From Hysterium pulicare CBS 123377 (lineage: Eukaryota > Ascomycota > Dothideomycetes > Hysteriales > Hysteriaceae), in contig AJFK01000112.1 in the NCBI GenBank assembly GCA_000467715.1, positions 62,001-126,000 on the forward strand: DNA of 64,000 nt, read 5' to 3'. Each line of letters opens with the position of its first letter. Position 1 is the stretch's first letter. Shown here piece by piece: positions 1 through 10,900 of the stretch. The translations under genes were made by a program, and so were the position numbers. The notes under the pieces are model-generated. The model was not told the DNA's origin, searched no databases, and worked only from the letters and a program-made list of their open reading frames with translations.

Positions 1-1244
1 CGGTTGCTGTTCGTCCAACGAGCGAGACTGCCATGTACCCCTACTTCGCTCGAAAAATCCAATCTCATCGCGACCTTCCCTTGAAACTGAACCAATGGAA
101 TAACGTTGTCCGATGGGAATTCAAACATCCTATGCCATTTATCAGGTCACGCGAGTTCTTATGGCAAGAAGGCCACACCGCACATCTAACGAAAGAGGAG
201 GCAGGAGTTGAGGTCCGACAAATCCTAGACTGGTATGCGGATGTGTATCAGGAGCTCCTCGCCGTCCCTGTAGTCAAGGGAATGAAGACCGAGAATGAGA
301 AGTTCCCCGGAGCAGACTACACCACCACCATCGAAGGTTTCATCCCAGCAACAGGCCGTGGTATCCAAGCCGGCACATCCCACTGTCTCGGCCAGCACTT
401 CTCAAAGATGTTCAACATCACCGTCGAAGACCCGAATCCCAAGGAAGGAGGTGCAGCCAATCACCTTCACGTATGGCAGAACTCCTGGGGTCTCACAACA
501 CGGTCTATCGGTGTCATGATTCTCACTCATGGAGACAATCGTGGATTAGTCATCCCCCCGCGAGTCGCTGAAATCCAAGTCGTCCTCATCCCCGTCGGCG
601 TCACTGCCAAAATGACTCCGGAAGCCAAGGAACAACTCTACAAAGAGGTCGAAGCCATCGCCGAGATTCTGCGCGACGCAAAAGTCCGCGTCGAAACCGA
701 TTACCGTGAAGGCTACTCACCAGGCTGGAAGTTCAACGATTGGGAACTCAAAGGTATTCCGCTGAGAATTGAATTCGGTCCCAAGGATGCGGAGAAACAC
801 GTCGTCACCACATCCCGTCGCGACATTGATAATAAGGATGAAGCGAGAGGGGTTGTCCAAATTACAGAGCTCAATGAGAAGATTCCAGAACTACTCCAGA
901 CTATCCAGAAGGACATGTTGAGCAGAGCGGATAAGGCATATAGGGAGCGCAGGATCCAGGTCACGGACTGGCAAGATTTCGTCCCGGCGCTCAACGCCAA
1001 GAACGTCCTTCTGGTTCCGCACTGCGAAGGCGGCAAATGCGAAGATGAGATCAAGGACTTGAGTGCTAAGAAAGACGAAGGCGATACCGTGGCGGAGGAT
1101 TCCAAAGCTCCTGCAATGGGTGCTAAGAGCTTGTGTATTCCATTTGAGCAGCCGGAAGGAATTACCCAGGGTGAGACGAAGTGCATCAACCCGAATTGTA
1201 AGGATCTGGCGAAGAGTTGGGTGTTGTTCGGCAGAAGCTATTAG
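1..1244 (+). CDS. Cytosolic prolyl-tRNA synthetase, 3' part
   Basis: Class II aminoacyl-tRNA synthetase that charges tRNA-Pro in the cytosol. The reading frame is open from base 3 and runs off the left edge, so the N-terminal part is missing. The first visible residues include RPTSET, a motif-2 region signature, followed by RWEFKHPMPFIRSREFLWQEGH, the WADVY/ELLAVPV segment and the HCLGQHFSKMF and NSWGLTTRSIGVMI segments typical of the eukaryote/archaeal-type enzyme. The C-terminal anticodon-binding domain is followed by the extra zinc-like domain with HCEGGKCEDEIK and CINPNCKDLAKSWVLFGRSY, ending in Tyr as usual. No intron is seen in this part. The stop is TAG at 1242-1244. The gene converges on the carboxypeptidase gene downstream. 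Identification is secure; only the 5' end is unknown. Confidence 0.95.
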   Translation, partial: VAVRPTSETAMYPYFARKIQSHRDLPLKLNQWNNVVRWEFKHPMPFIRSREFLWQEGHTAHLTKEEAGVEVRQILDWYADVYQELLAVPVVKGMKTENEKFPGADYTTTIEGFIPATGRGIQAGTSHCLGQHFSKMFNITVEDPNPKEGGAANHLHVWQNSWGLTTRSIGVMILTHGDNRGLVIPPRVAEIQVVLIPVGVTAKMTPEAKEQLYKEVEAIAEILRDAKVRVETDYREGYSPGWKFNDWELKGIPLRIEFGPKDAEKHVVTTSRRDIDNKDEARGVVQITELNEKIPELLQTIQKDMLSRADKAYRERRIQVTDWQDFVPALNAKNVLLVPHCEGGKCEDEIKDLSAKKDEGDTVAEDSKAPAMGAKSLCIPFEQPEGITQGETKCINPNCKDLAKSWVLFGRSY

Positions 1245-1619
1245 AGAATGGGTGTTGAAAAGTATGGGCATAACGGCGTGTGTTAGGGCAATGCGACGAA
1301 ACGACAATTATCTGTTCTTGATGGAATGAAAAGATATGTTCATGATGGGTGGTGCATATGGCCACCTTCTTTTGTGCCTGGTATACAGTTCATACAAATA
1401 CCAAACATATGAGAGTGAAAACTCAGGCCTTTTTCATCATCTCATGATATCCTTAACTTTAAGCTTCTCCTAACCGCGTGCACTAATGGCTTGCTTCCTC
1501 CATACACTAACCTTGTGTTTTTGTCGTTCTACCTTGATAAATCAAATCGCTCCTTGATAGCGAATGACAAATACGCTTATATGGTCCATGGCCTGAAAAC
1601 ACCGATGGATATAATTCCA
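1245..1619. other. Convergent intergenic gap
   Basis: The 375 bases lie between the stops of two converging genes. They should hold both 3' UTRs. No coding frame, repeat or RNA gene is recognised here. Confidence 0.6.
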
Positions 1620-4285
1620 TTAAAGCAGCAGCGCAAACCCAAGACCAAATGCCATAATAGGCACTATCCAGATCTTCGCAAACGAGCTTCCTTCAAAGGC
1701 CCGCGAAGCAGCAGATCCACTACTCGACGCAGACGGTGCACCACTCTTTGTAGCCGACGCCATAGGACCCCCCGGATTCGCCGTCGTATTGGGACCCGTC
1801 CCATTCACAAGCCCCGTGGTATTCGCATCGACCAAAATCCAGTCCTTAATTAGCGCACTCCCATTCACCACACTTTCAATCTGATCATCCGTACACGAGC
1901 TCGTCAGACTAAGGATATAGCACAATCCCGGCGGCTGATCCGGGACTTTATTCTTCGTGGCCCAGGTATCAGCCGGACCAGTAGTATTATAAGTGCTATT
2001 TTGCGCGGTGTTGATTTTGCCCGTCGCGAGATCGAGGTCGAAGATTGTGCGGCGGAAGAGCTCGTATGCAGTTTCGGGTTGGTAGGCTGGGATTTCGTGG
2101 CCGGCTTCGTAGACGCGGCTGAAGCTGAAGTTGCCGTATTGGCGGACTTGGCCTCCCGAGTAGGTGCTGTTTGTTTCTATGGGGGTGTAGCCTGCGGAGT
2201 GGAATTTGGTTGTGTTGGTGTAGTTTACAGCTAGGGAGACGGCTTCGCCGCCTGGGATTCTCGTGAGTGGGTTGTTCTGCGATGGAGATTGAAGGGGAGG
2301 TGGGAACACTGACCTATCCAGTTGCAGGCGAAGTCACGGTCACCGTAGACTAAAGTTACTTTGACGCCACTTTCGAGTAGGTAGCTCAGGTCTTCGAGCC
2401 AGCCTGGGCGTGGATAATCGCCTACTTTACGGAATGCGGTGGAGACACTTGATACACTATCAGAGTAATTGACCGGTACGCCTAGTGCCTGTTGGACCCA
2501 AGCTTGATTCAAGTAACCATCGTAAAAAGAGTATGGGAATGGATCCGGGTCAAAAGTAGCCATGTCATAGTAATTGCGGCCCGAAGTGTTCGTATAAGCA
2601 TCGCGAATTTCCCATACACAGAAATTTTCAGCTGCTGAGCAGACGCTGTTTACGGAGGCATTATTTCCTTGATCACCAGGGTCGTACTTGGAGGCCAAGG
2701 CTCGACAGGTATCGACTTGATCTTTGCAGCCACCTTCACGAGTATAGGCATCCATTGCGGCTTCGTATTGGCTTTGGTTTATGGCTTGAAATCCGTAAGT
2801 GTTGTTGTACGCTATTTGGGCATAACTGCAGAAGTCAGCTCGAAGTTTACCCAAACCCGCACCATGGTCGTGATAATTCGTAGGAATCTGGGCTGCGCAT
2901 CAACCTCATAACGACTCTTCTTGGCGGGGCGCATACACGATTGAGCTCGGCATTTTAGTTGAAGAGGAGTATCTAGCCCCCAGCGGATGTTGAAGTTGTT
3001 TTCGTACAAACATCTGTTGTTGAGTGTATAGGAAAAGTGAAGCTTAAATCAATAGACTTGTGTGTGCCTATAAAAGGGAAGATGACTTACGATGGCCATT
3101 GAACCTGTCTATCAATGCACCCATTATTAATCCAGAGAGTGTCGAGGTGTATGTTGTACACCTCTCCGGTCTCATTCCATGTCCCATTTGCAATCTTCTC
3201 ATTCTGCTGCTCGAAGAATGCAGCAAATCCTGGACCATAACGTCCGCCATAAGATTCGGTGGCTATTGATATTTTGTCATTGTTGGGCTTGTAAGCCGGA
3301 AATTCCTGGAACCACACTTGGGCAAAATGCCACAACGCTCGCGCAGCATTCGTTGTACTGTTTGCGGTCGAGTTAACTTTTTGACTTGGATATGTTCCTA
3401 CGTAGAAGGTTTCATTTTGGGCTAGGACATTGTCGGTAAAGTTGGTGACTGTGACTGTGCCCTCCAGCATGTCTGTCGTGATATTTACTGTAGTATCAAA
3501 AGAAAACCCGACTTGGACCTATATCATAGAAACATTAGTATCGAATCAAGTGATTGAGCTATGCCGCCGATGGATAGGAAACGACGGGCTGATATCAGAC
3601 TGCTCGGACATCGGCCACATCCTAGACTTCACATACAGGTTGATCGATGTATAGCATGTTAACTATGAAATGTCAGCAGCTAGTCTCATAAAATAGCAAA
3701 ACAATTCCACACCTTCATTGTTCCATGACCAAGGGTTCAATGAGGTAGAGTTTGAATCCGCGTTCACAGTGCAAGGACCATTCTCCTGCAAGAGCCCAAT
3801 CATAGACGAGCTTCCAGGGCCACCATTCATCCAGATAGCCAGTGGTGCATTTGCAGGATCTTTCCGTGATTCGAAGAACCAGAAGAAGGTATTAATTGGG
3901 TAGTTCTGGACCTCGTTCAAGTCCCCGAGAGTTCCTTCTGGTAGGTGAACCTGGAATATGTCAATTAGGAGAAAGTAAAAGAATTTCCGTATCTATTAAG
4001 TTGAAGGGAGGAGAAGAAAAGACTGGAGGGAAAGACGGCTTACATATCCAGCGTAAGAGCTGACATTTGGAGTGGTTTCGCATAACCCAGGCTATAGTAA
4101 ATATCTCAATCAGCCATCTTCACGCACAACTCAGTGAGAAGACGCTTTACCTCCTTATACGAAATATAGACACCATCATTAAACTTTGACTTCACGATAG
4201 TTACATTTTCCGGAGTAGGAGGAAATTGAGCGAAAACAGAATTCAAAACGAGATAGAAGCCTGCAAATACTATGCGGGAATGCAT
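1620..4285 (-). CDS. Secreted serine carboxypeptidase (S10, carboxypeptidase S1 type), probably GPI-anchored
   Basis: Removes C-terminal residues from peptides outside the cell or in the vacuole. Seven exons: 4285-4151, 4091-4044, 3950-3713, 3662-3637, 3518-3091, 2825-2314 and 2251-1620; they total 673 codons in frame. The start ATG at 4285 gives a signal peptide ([19 protein letters not shown]). Family landmarks in order are [34 protein letters not shown], the nucleophile Ser at about 238 in ATESYGGRY, Asp at about 455 in [11 protein letters not shown] and His at about 514 in [12 protein letters not shown]. Many N-x-S/T sites fit secretion. The tail is Ser/Gly-rich and ends in a hydrophobic segment ([16 protein letters not shown]), as in GPI-anchored homologues. 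The 26-base exon 4 and the 265-base intron before exon 6 are unusual; the others are 49-118 bases. Product assignment is firm; the GPI anchor is inferred. Confidence 0.92.
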
Positions 4286-4821
4286 CTTGTTAGAATGTTG
4301 CAAGTTACTCAGAGCTCTCAGCCGCCCAAGCCGGGACAACAAGGTACTTGTACATACAGTACAATTTGTTGATCTCTCTCGTATTGCCGGCTTGACGTGA
4401 TACTGGGAATGATGCGAGGCATATTAGGGCTGCGAGCTTCCTTTTGAAGATAGCTCCTTGGTATTTCCCCTCACTGCGGCACGTGAGGAACAGGGGGAAA
4501 GCAAACTTCTCACGTCAATCCTGCTCGATGAATTGGAGCATAGTTTTACGGCTTGATAACTGCCAATTTATGTCTCGTCCTGAGAGTCGGGAGAGACGAA
4601 GTCGCAGAGCCTCGCAGTGCAAAAGAAAACATGTCTTATCGATAAGTATCACTAGCTGGAGAAAGTTCGGAAGACTGAATACATCATGCATCGACACCAC
4701 CCGAAGCATCCAGAAACACAGAACAAAGATGTAAACCCAACAGCTCCACCTTCTTCCCATCACTTCAAATGAATATCCTCCCAAGTCATCCAATCCGTAC
4801 GAGTCATTGTGAGCGCTCAAA
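4286..4821. promoter_or_regulatory. Divergent promoter region of carboxypeptidase and OPI10
   Basis: These 536 bases separate two divergently transcribed start codons, so they should contain both promoters and 5' UTRs. I see no strong palindrome or coding frame. The call rests on gene orientation only. Confidence 0.5.
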
Positions 4822-5496
4822 ATGTTCGGTGTCATAATCTCCTCTCGCCCGGTCCTCACCTCTCCACAACAAGTCTCCGAGACCCAGTTCGCTTTCGCTA
4901 TTCCCTCCGCGCCCTCCTTCTCCCACATCGTCATCTTTTTGCTCCCAGGGGTTCAATTGCCGCCTGATACCGCCGCCGCTGTCTACGTGCAGTTGCCTGG
5001 GAGGACTGAGTTCAGGCTCCTCGGAGCGATTGCGAATGAGAAACAGAGCGCCATCTTCAAAGTCAACAATAAGGCCATTGGGATTGATGGGATGGGCATG
5101 GGAGTGAACGACGATGATGCTATGGTGGATGATTATGGTGCTGCTTCCGCACACATTGGCGCGGCAGGCGCGGATGTAATGTTGGGCATCTCCATCGAGC
5201 CTGCTGTACAAGTCGCAAACGGCCTCGCTCAGATGAAGGCGACTTCATCAACTCCTAGCAGCGGCACAGAACTAGTCAGGAGGAACCAACCAGCTGCAGG
5301 GGGTAGTGCCCTCACAACGAAAGTCCTGGCTCAGAGGATCATCAAGAACGCGTTCGATTATCTGGCAAGCTTTGCAGGGAGCGGACCTGGTGGGAGCGAG
5401 GTTGTGCCATTGAAGAGTTTTCAAGATTGGTGGACTAAGTTTGAGAAGAGGATTGAGAATGATCCTGGGTTTCTAGAGAGGAGTGAGCAGGGATGA
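4822..5496 (+). CDS. OPI10: OPI10/Hikeshi family protein
   Basis: Small conserved eukaryotic protein. The human homologue Hikeshi carries Hsp70 into the nucleus during heat stress, and the yeast homologue Opi10 affects inositol metabolism. This is one exon of 224 residues, close to the family length of about 200. It starts with MFG (family start), then QQVSETQFAFAIPSAPSFSHIVIFLLPG (the fold that contacts nucleoporins), VYVQLPG, RLLGAIANEKQSAIFKVNN, the IGAAGADVMLGISIEPA segment and the C-terminal helical FDYLASFAG...LKSFQDWWTKFEKRIENDPGF. All match the family order. An insert of about 20 residues rich in Asp, Gly and Met lies between the two halves. The gene shares an upstream region with the carboxypeptidase gene. 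Confidence 0.93.
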   Translation: MFGVIISSRPVLTSPQQVSETQFAFAIPSAPSFSHIVIFLLPGVQLPPDTAAAVYVQLPGRTEFRLLGAIANEKQSAIFKVNNKAIGIDGMGMGVNDDDAMVDDYGAASAHIGAAGADVMLGISIEPAVQVANGLAQMKATSSTPSSGTELVRRNQPAAGGSALTTKVLAQRIIKNAFDYLASFAGSGPGGSEVVPLKSFQDWWTKFEKRIENDPGFLERSEQG

Positions 5497-6049
5497 AAGT
5501 ATAAGAGTTAAGAGGTATTGGACTATTGAGATTATAATGGGTTGCTACAACATATGAAGACTAGAGGAGAAGCGTGGTTGGATATCCATTGGTAGGAGGG
5601 ATGTGCCCACGAAAGCCCCAAAAGAAGAAGAGTGCGCCAGCATTGTCTACTGCCTCATTCATCGTCTGGACTGGACCATAATCTGTACTATCTAGCTCCC
5701 ACATCTAATACAACAACTTCATGCAATCTAGTAGAAGTAGTTACTCCACTTGTAGGTTGAAATAGTTCATAGATCTCCCAAGAATACTTAGGTATGTCCT
5801 CCGGTTCAATATCTCCATTCTTCGTTACAACCAGTTCCATAAGTCATTCGGGCTACGTAAAAGGTTTAAAGCCAGTCGACTATTCTTGAAGCTGACTCTA
5901 AAAGTAGTCGTAGCTATCTTTGAGTGAGGTCTAATGTGCTATAAGTTGTTCGACCCCTATGCATCATGGCCAAAAGAGCGGCCTCGTTACAACATACCTA
6001 CAGCCCTCGCACCTATAACTTCTGGCTGCAATATTGCAAAAAGAAAATC
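5497..6049. other. Gene-free stretch upstream of 5S gene terminator
   Basis: Holds the 3' UTR of OPI10 and then anonymous DNA. No protein family or repeat is recognised. Confidence 0.5.
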
Positions 6050-6054
6050 AAAAA
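6050..6054 (-). terminator. RNA polymerase III T-run of the 5S gene
   Basis: On the minus strand the 5S sequence runs directly into TTTTT, followed at a short distance by further T-runs (TTTTC, TTTTTGC). This is the expected Pol III stop. Confidence 0.7.
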
Positions 6055-6172
6055 CATACAACAGCGGGTATTCGCTAGTGGTCACCCACCTAACTACTAA
6101 TCCGCCGGTTACTGGTTTATGTATCGGGGAGCGGACGGGACCCGCAGTTCTCCAGCACCTTTGGTCGTATGT
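6054..6172 (-). rRNA. 5S ribosomal RNA gene, variant type
   Basis: The minus strand reads ACATACGACC at the 5' end and GTTGTATGT at the 3' end; these nine-base arms pair completely (one G-T) as helix I. The internal control region AGTAGTTAGGTGGGTGACCA and the CCCGTCCGCTC loop match fungal 5S RNA, and the length of about 119 is correct. The middle part differs strongly from the common Neurospora-type sequence, yet GGTGCTGG still pairs with CCAGTAACC with one bulged A, so helix II is kept by compensating change. This argues for a functional variant rather than a decayed copy. It stands alone, as is usual for the dispersed 5S genes of filamentous ascomycetes. The opposite strand shows an open frame over it that is not a protein gene. 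Confidence 0.85.
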
Positions 6173-7907
6173 GAAAGAAATCGTTCTTGAGAATCAATAT
6201 AGAGGTTGGAATCTGCGAATATGCAATACCTTCTTGTGTAGCCCACCTTACTCCACAAAACTTTGGCCAAGTTCCAAGCCAAAGTTGGAGCTATTCGCAC
6301 CACCAAAACCGTTAATTGCTCATAAAATAGGAATTTTATGTTTTCGAATTTGTTCTATTAATCTAGCTTTAATACCTTAAAGAAAACCACCGATCTCATT
6401 GTCGCAAAGGATACAACGCAACGGCCTCTGATGAGACCCTTCACCGGTGCCCATACGGCCGACATTCATAAATGCGCGAATTCCGGAGGTGGCTTCTCGT
6501 GCTTCCCATGCGGCAAGAGCAGGAGCAATTCCGATCGTCGGACTTGAGTAAGCATTACGAGCGAGAGTAATGTTCTTTCGAGCAAAAATGTCTCCGCGGC
6601 AAACAATCGACGCTCTTGATCAGTTGGCGCCAAAGGATCAATGCATGTAAGAGGAAGACTCTGAACAAGGAAGAAGATGCCCAAGGGAGGATTCAGTCGA
6701 CACCATCGCGCTCTCGTTAATATGTGCTGAGCTTTAGGTTTAGTACGTGCGAGATATAGGCAATAACACTATCCATATAAAGGTTATGATCGGCACCTAT
6801 CTTCACATCGTCTTCATCGATCCTATAATATTGGCCGAAGCGAAAAGTAATCTGTGAAACTGAATGGGATTGGAATCGCCGCAGAGACGCGAAAGCATCA
6901 ATATGTAGAGAATGAAAAGGCGAAAGAAGAAGAATAGGCCATGGTCTCTCGGTGGCGGTGCAAAAAGTTCACAGGGAGGAAATCTTTAGTAAGCATTCAA
7001 ATCATCGGTTCATGGCAAGCAACCGATTCAGTATAATGCTACAGGCCCGTTAAAGCAAGATTGTGCTTTTTTGGCTTGTAAGCCTGAACCCTTTCTAAAA
7101 CCCTACGTGCTCGGACATTATATAGGTACTTAAGCATCTTCTGGATAGGCTCAATGAGAGCAACTGGCTTTAAAGAGCTTCACCGAGCCTAAATGAGCTA
7201 AGTAGACTTCAAGCGCCGGAGTTGATAGGCGCAGACACATCCCTTACAGCATAGGATACAACTTTCAACAGGATTGATTGGAGCCATGAGACTTCTATTA
7301 TCTATTGAGTGCACCGCGCTTTCAACATCTTCCAAGCAACATGCGCGCTCCTAACAGCAATGGGTTCAGCTTCCTGCGATCATGAAGAACAATAGTGACG
7401 TCGGCAAACGCGCTTACCTAAGTACCAACATTGCCAAGTATTAGCGACTGCAGAGCGATTACGGGTTCTAGAACGAAAGAGTTACTACTCTCCTTGTTGA
7501 AAGCGACTCCACGTTCATCTTCGTTCCACCGAAGCTTTTTCGAAGGGATCAAACTACCTAGGGCATGGACGCAAAGTCGCGACTCTCGATCGGGATTAGA
7601 TAGGAGCCAGCCGAGCTCTTATTACGTAGCCAAGTTTCTTTCTCAACAGAAGAAAGTTTTCTGGGCGTTTGCTCTTAGCACACCCCACCAACCGTCCAGC
7701 ACGGCTAGGACTACCATTCACCCATTCACAGCATGAACTTGTACTCCCAACCCACTTTCGCCGCCCACACTAACCGTCGACAACCGATGAGCACCATGCA
7801 CAGCATAACCACGTCACAAAATTATGTCGAACCGGGCGACTCAAAAGGTCGTCTAGCGGAGGAGTATGAATTCCATCCTCCATCCATTCTCCCTCATATC
7901 GCGAAAA
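6173..7907. other. Gene-poor stretch upstream of the A-T-R-R gene
   Basis: About 1.7 kb without a recognisable gene. On the minus strand, 6377 to about 6613 is an open frame of roughly 78 codons with protein-like composition and a C-x2-C pair (RPLRCILCDNE), but I cannot name a family, and it may be a relic. The last few hundred bases should hold the promoter and 5' UTR of the reductase gene. An in-frame ATG at 7866 lies just before the preferred start. Confidence 0.4.
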
Positions 7908-10900
7908 ATGTCCGTCCTTGACGTCAAAAAGGACTTGTCCGCACTCTTCTTGCAACAGGTTGCGGCTACACCCGACGCCGTTGCTTTAGAAGACGATACA
8001 ATTACATATACCTATGTCGAACTTCATCACAAGGTCGATGCCCTTGCCCACCGCCTTCGTGGCTACGGAGTTCGTCGAGACAGTCTTGTTGGCGTGCTTC
8101 TACCTCGGAGTGCAGATTACGTAATCACATGTCTTGCGGCCCTTCGTGCTGGAGGAGCTTTCCTTGTCCTCGAACTTGCATACCCTCCCGACCTTTTGGC
8201 CGATGTGATTGACGATGCCAAACCAGCTGTAGTGGTCACGTATAGGGCGGAGGTCGGTAAAATCAAGGCTGGCGTGCCACTTATCACGCTGGATGAACCG
8301 TCCACTGAAGTCAATGGACATGCGAAAGAGCCCTCTCCCTTACCTGCTGACCCTGACCTGGATCGACTGGCATTTGTTGCTTATAGCTCGGGTACCACTG
8401 GGAAACCTAAAGGAATTGCAAATCCTCACCGAGCGCCGGTACTCTCATATGATCTGAGATTCGCTTTTCAAAATATACAGCCAGGGGAACGAGTTGCGTG
8501 CAACACGTTCTTTGTTTGGGAAATGTTACGTCCGCTTTTACGAGGCGCGACTGTCGTTGCCGTTCCAGACGAGGTGAGTTACGACCCTGCTGCGCTCGTG
8601 GACCTACTCTCTTCCAAGCGTATCACCGAAACTCTCATGACACCCACACTTTTGGCCACGGTCCTCTCCCGGCATCCACATGCTGGGGCTCGTCTCCCAG
8701 AGTTACGACGAGTGTGGCTTAATGGTGAAGTGGTCACAACCGATCTAGCCCGTCGAGCCATTAAAGCCCTACCAAAGGTACGCCTGCTCAACTGTTACAG
8801 CGCCTGTGAAACTCATGAGATTGCCTGTGGAGATATCGGGGACATGTTCGACAATGAGGCACTTTACTGCCCTGTTGGTCTGCCCATGGACCCAAAGCAC
8901 ACTTACATCCTTAATGAGAATGGCCAAAAGGTGGATGATGGGGTTAGTGGAGAGCTCTTTGTTGGTGGTGCCCTACTAGCTCGGGGGTACATTAATCGTC
9001 CGGAGACTACTTCCAAAGCTTTCACGCCAGATCCATTCGATGCAACACCGGGTTCCCGCATGTACAAGACCGGAGATCTCGCGCGAATGCTGCCCTCGGG
9101 ACTTTTAGAGATAACTGGTCGCGTTGGAGATATGATCAAACTCCGCGGTTATTCTGTTGTACCAGGCAAGGTCGAAAATGCCATCATTAAGCACCTAGCT
9201 GTCAGGCAATGCGCTGTGATCGCTCATGGTGAAGGCTTGGAACGGCAATTGGTTGCGTACATCATTCGCGACAAGGAGACTTCTGTCGATCGCCCTAGTG
9301 TGGAGATCGATGAGTCAGAACACAGCCCAGCAGCGCGTCGCATACTCTCTTCAAGTTTAGCTCCCTACATGATTCCGGCTCTTTGGGTTGAACTTGACGA
9401 GCTGCCTACTCATGAAGTCTCTGGCAAGGCCGACCTCAAACGCCTTCCTCCACCACGAAGCCTTAGCCCAGGGAATGCTGTCAATGGCAACGGTCAAAAG
9501 ATTGAGCAGGATCCAATTGGCATCGATGACATTGCCGAAACTTGGGCCGCAACTCTCAAAACATCCCGAAGTCTTATAAAACCGGAACATAATTTCTTTG
9601 ACCTGGGCGGACACTCCTTGTCACTAGCGGATCTTGCTTCGAGGCTATCTATAAACTTTGGATTCCGCGTTCCTATTGTTCGTCTCGCAGAAACTCCAAC
9701 TCTCACCGGCCATCTGGAAACAGTACGTGCTGTTAGGGACGGGCATACTGCTGCGGTGCAAGCCGATCTTCCTGCTATTTTGCGTGCAGACTCTACCCTT
9801 GATGAGGACATCCAATCTTCAAATGCTACGATATGTTCAGTCAAGAAAGCGAGCACAGTACTACTGACCGGTGTTACCGGATTCTTAGGTGCTTTTCTAC
9901 TCAACGATCTTTTGGACAGCACTTCAGCGCACATAATAATTCTTGTGCGTTTCAACGACCCTTCAGAAGATGATCTGCCGGGAGGCGTAGCGAGGATACG
10001 CAGGAATCTCCTTGATTTGGGATTGTGGCGCGACTCCATCATGGAGCGTGTCGAGATCCTCCCAGGAAACCTATCTCGAAAGCGGCTTGGACTTTCACCG
10101 GAAGCCTTTGCAGAGCTCGCTGCTCGTGTCCAAGTCATCGTCCATGCTGCTGCCACTGTCAACCTTGTGTACCCATATGCTGCGCTGCGTAGCGCAAACG
10201 TCGGCGGCACCACTGAGATTCTTCGCCTAGCATCGTTGTCGGGCGCTACAGTCCAGTACGTGTCCACCAATGGCGTCTTGCCACCATCTCCGGAGAATGG
10301 TTGGCCCGAAGACACCATGCTTGGCGTTGACGATGTTCCGGAGAAGCTACTTGATGGTTATGGTCAGACCAAATGGGTGGCCGAGCAGCTCGTCCTCGAG
10401 GCGTCGAGGCGTGGCTTGCCTTGCAAAATACACCGAGCAGGTACAATTAGCGGTCACAGCGCTACAGGAGCTGCAAATGCGTGGGATCTCCTGACTGCAT
10501 TGATTGTGGAGTCGATTCAACTCGGTTATGCCCCAGATGTTAAAGGCTGGCGTGCTGAGATGACTCCCGTGGACTTCGTTAGCAAGGCTATCATCCATCT
10601 AGCTGACCAGACTCACGCCGAACAACTTGTTTTCCACATCGGCGATCCAGACCCTGTCGACACCAGATCAGTGTTTGATGACCTTAAAGAGCTCGGATAC
10701 TCAACGCAGCGACTCGGCTGGGATGAATGGGTTGCACTTTGGAATGAAAAAAGAAGCTCCGTCAAAGGCGGTGACGGTGCCTTTACGGTCGACATCCTTC
10801 GCAGTGGTATGCCGAGTGTCGATTTCCTAAGGGGCATTGTCGTGCTCAACAACGCCGCGACTAGACCTTTCCGCGCGGTTGTTGAGCGGCCCAAGGTTGA

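Noticed and set aside
5934-6380. Plus-strand open frame of 148 codons
   Set aside because: It is the complement of the 5S rRNA gene; proteins read from this are a known annotation artefact.
7866-7907. Upstream ATG adding 14 residues to the A-T-R-R protein
   Set aside because: The ATG at 7908 has the better context and the family starts near the adenylation domain; the upstream one remains possible.
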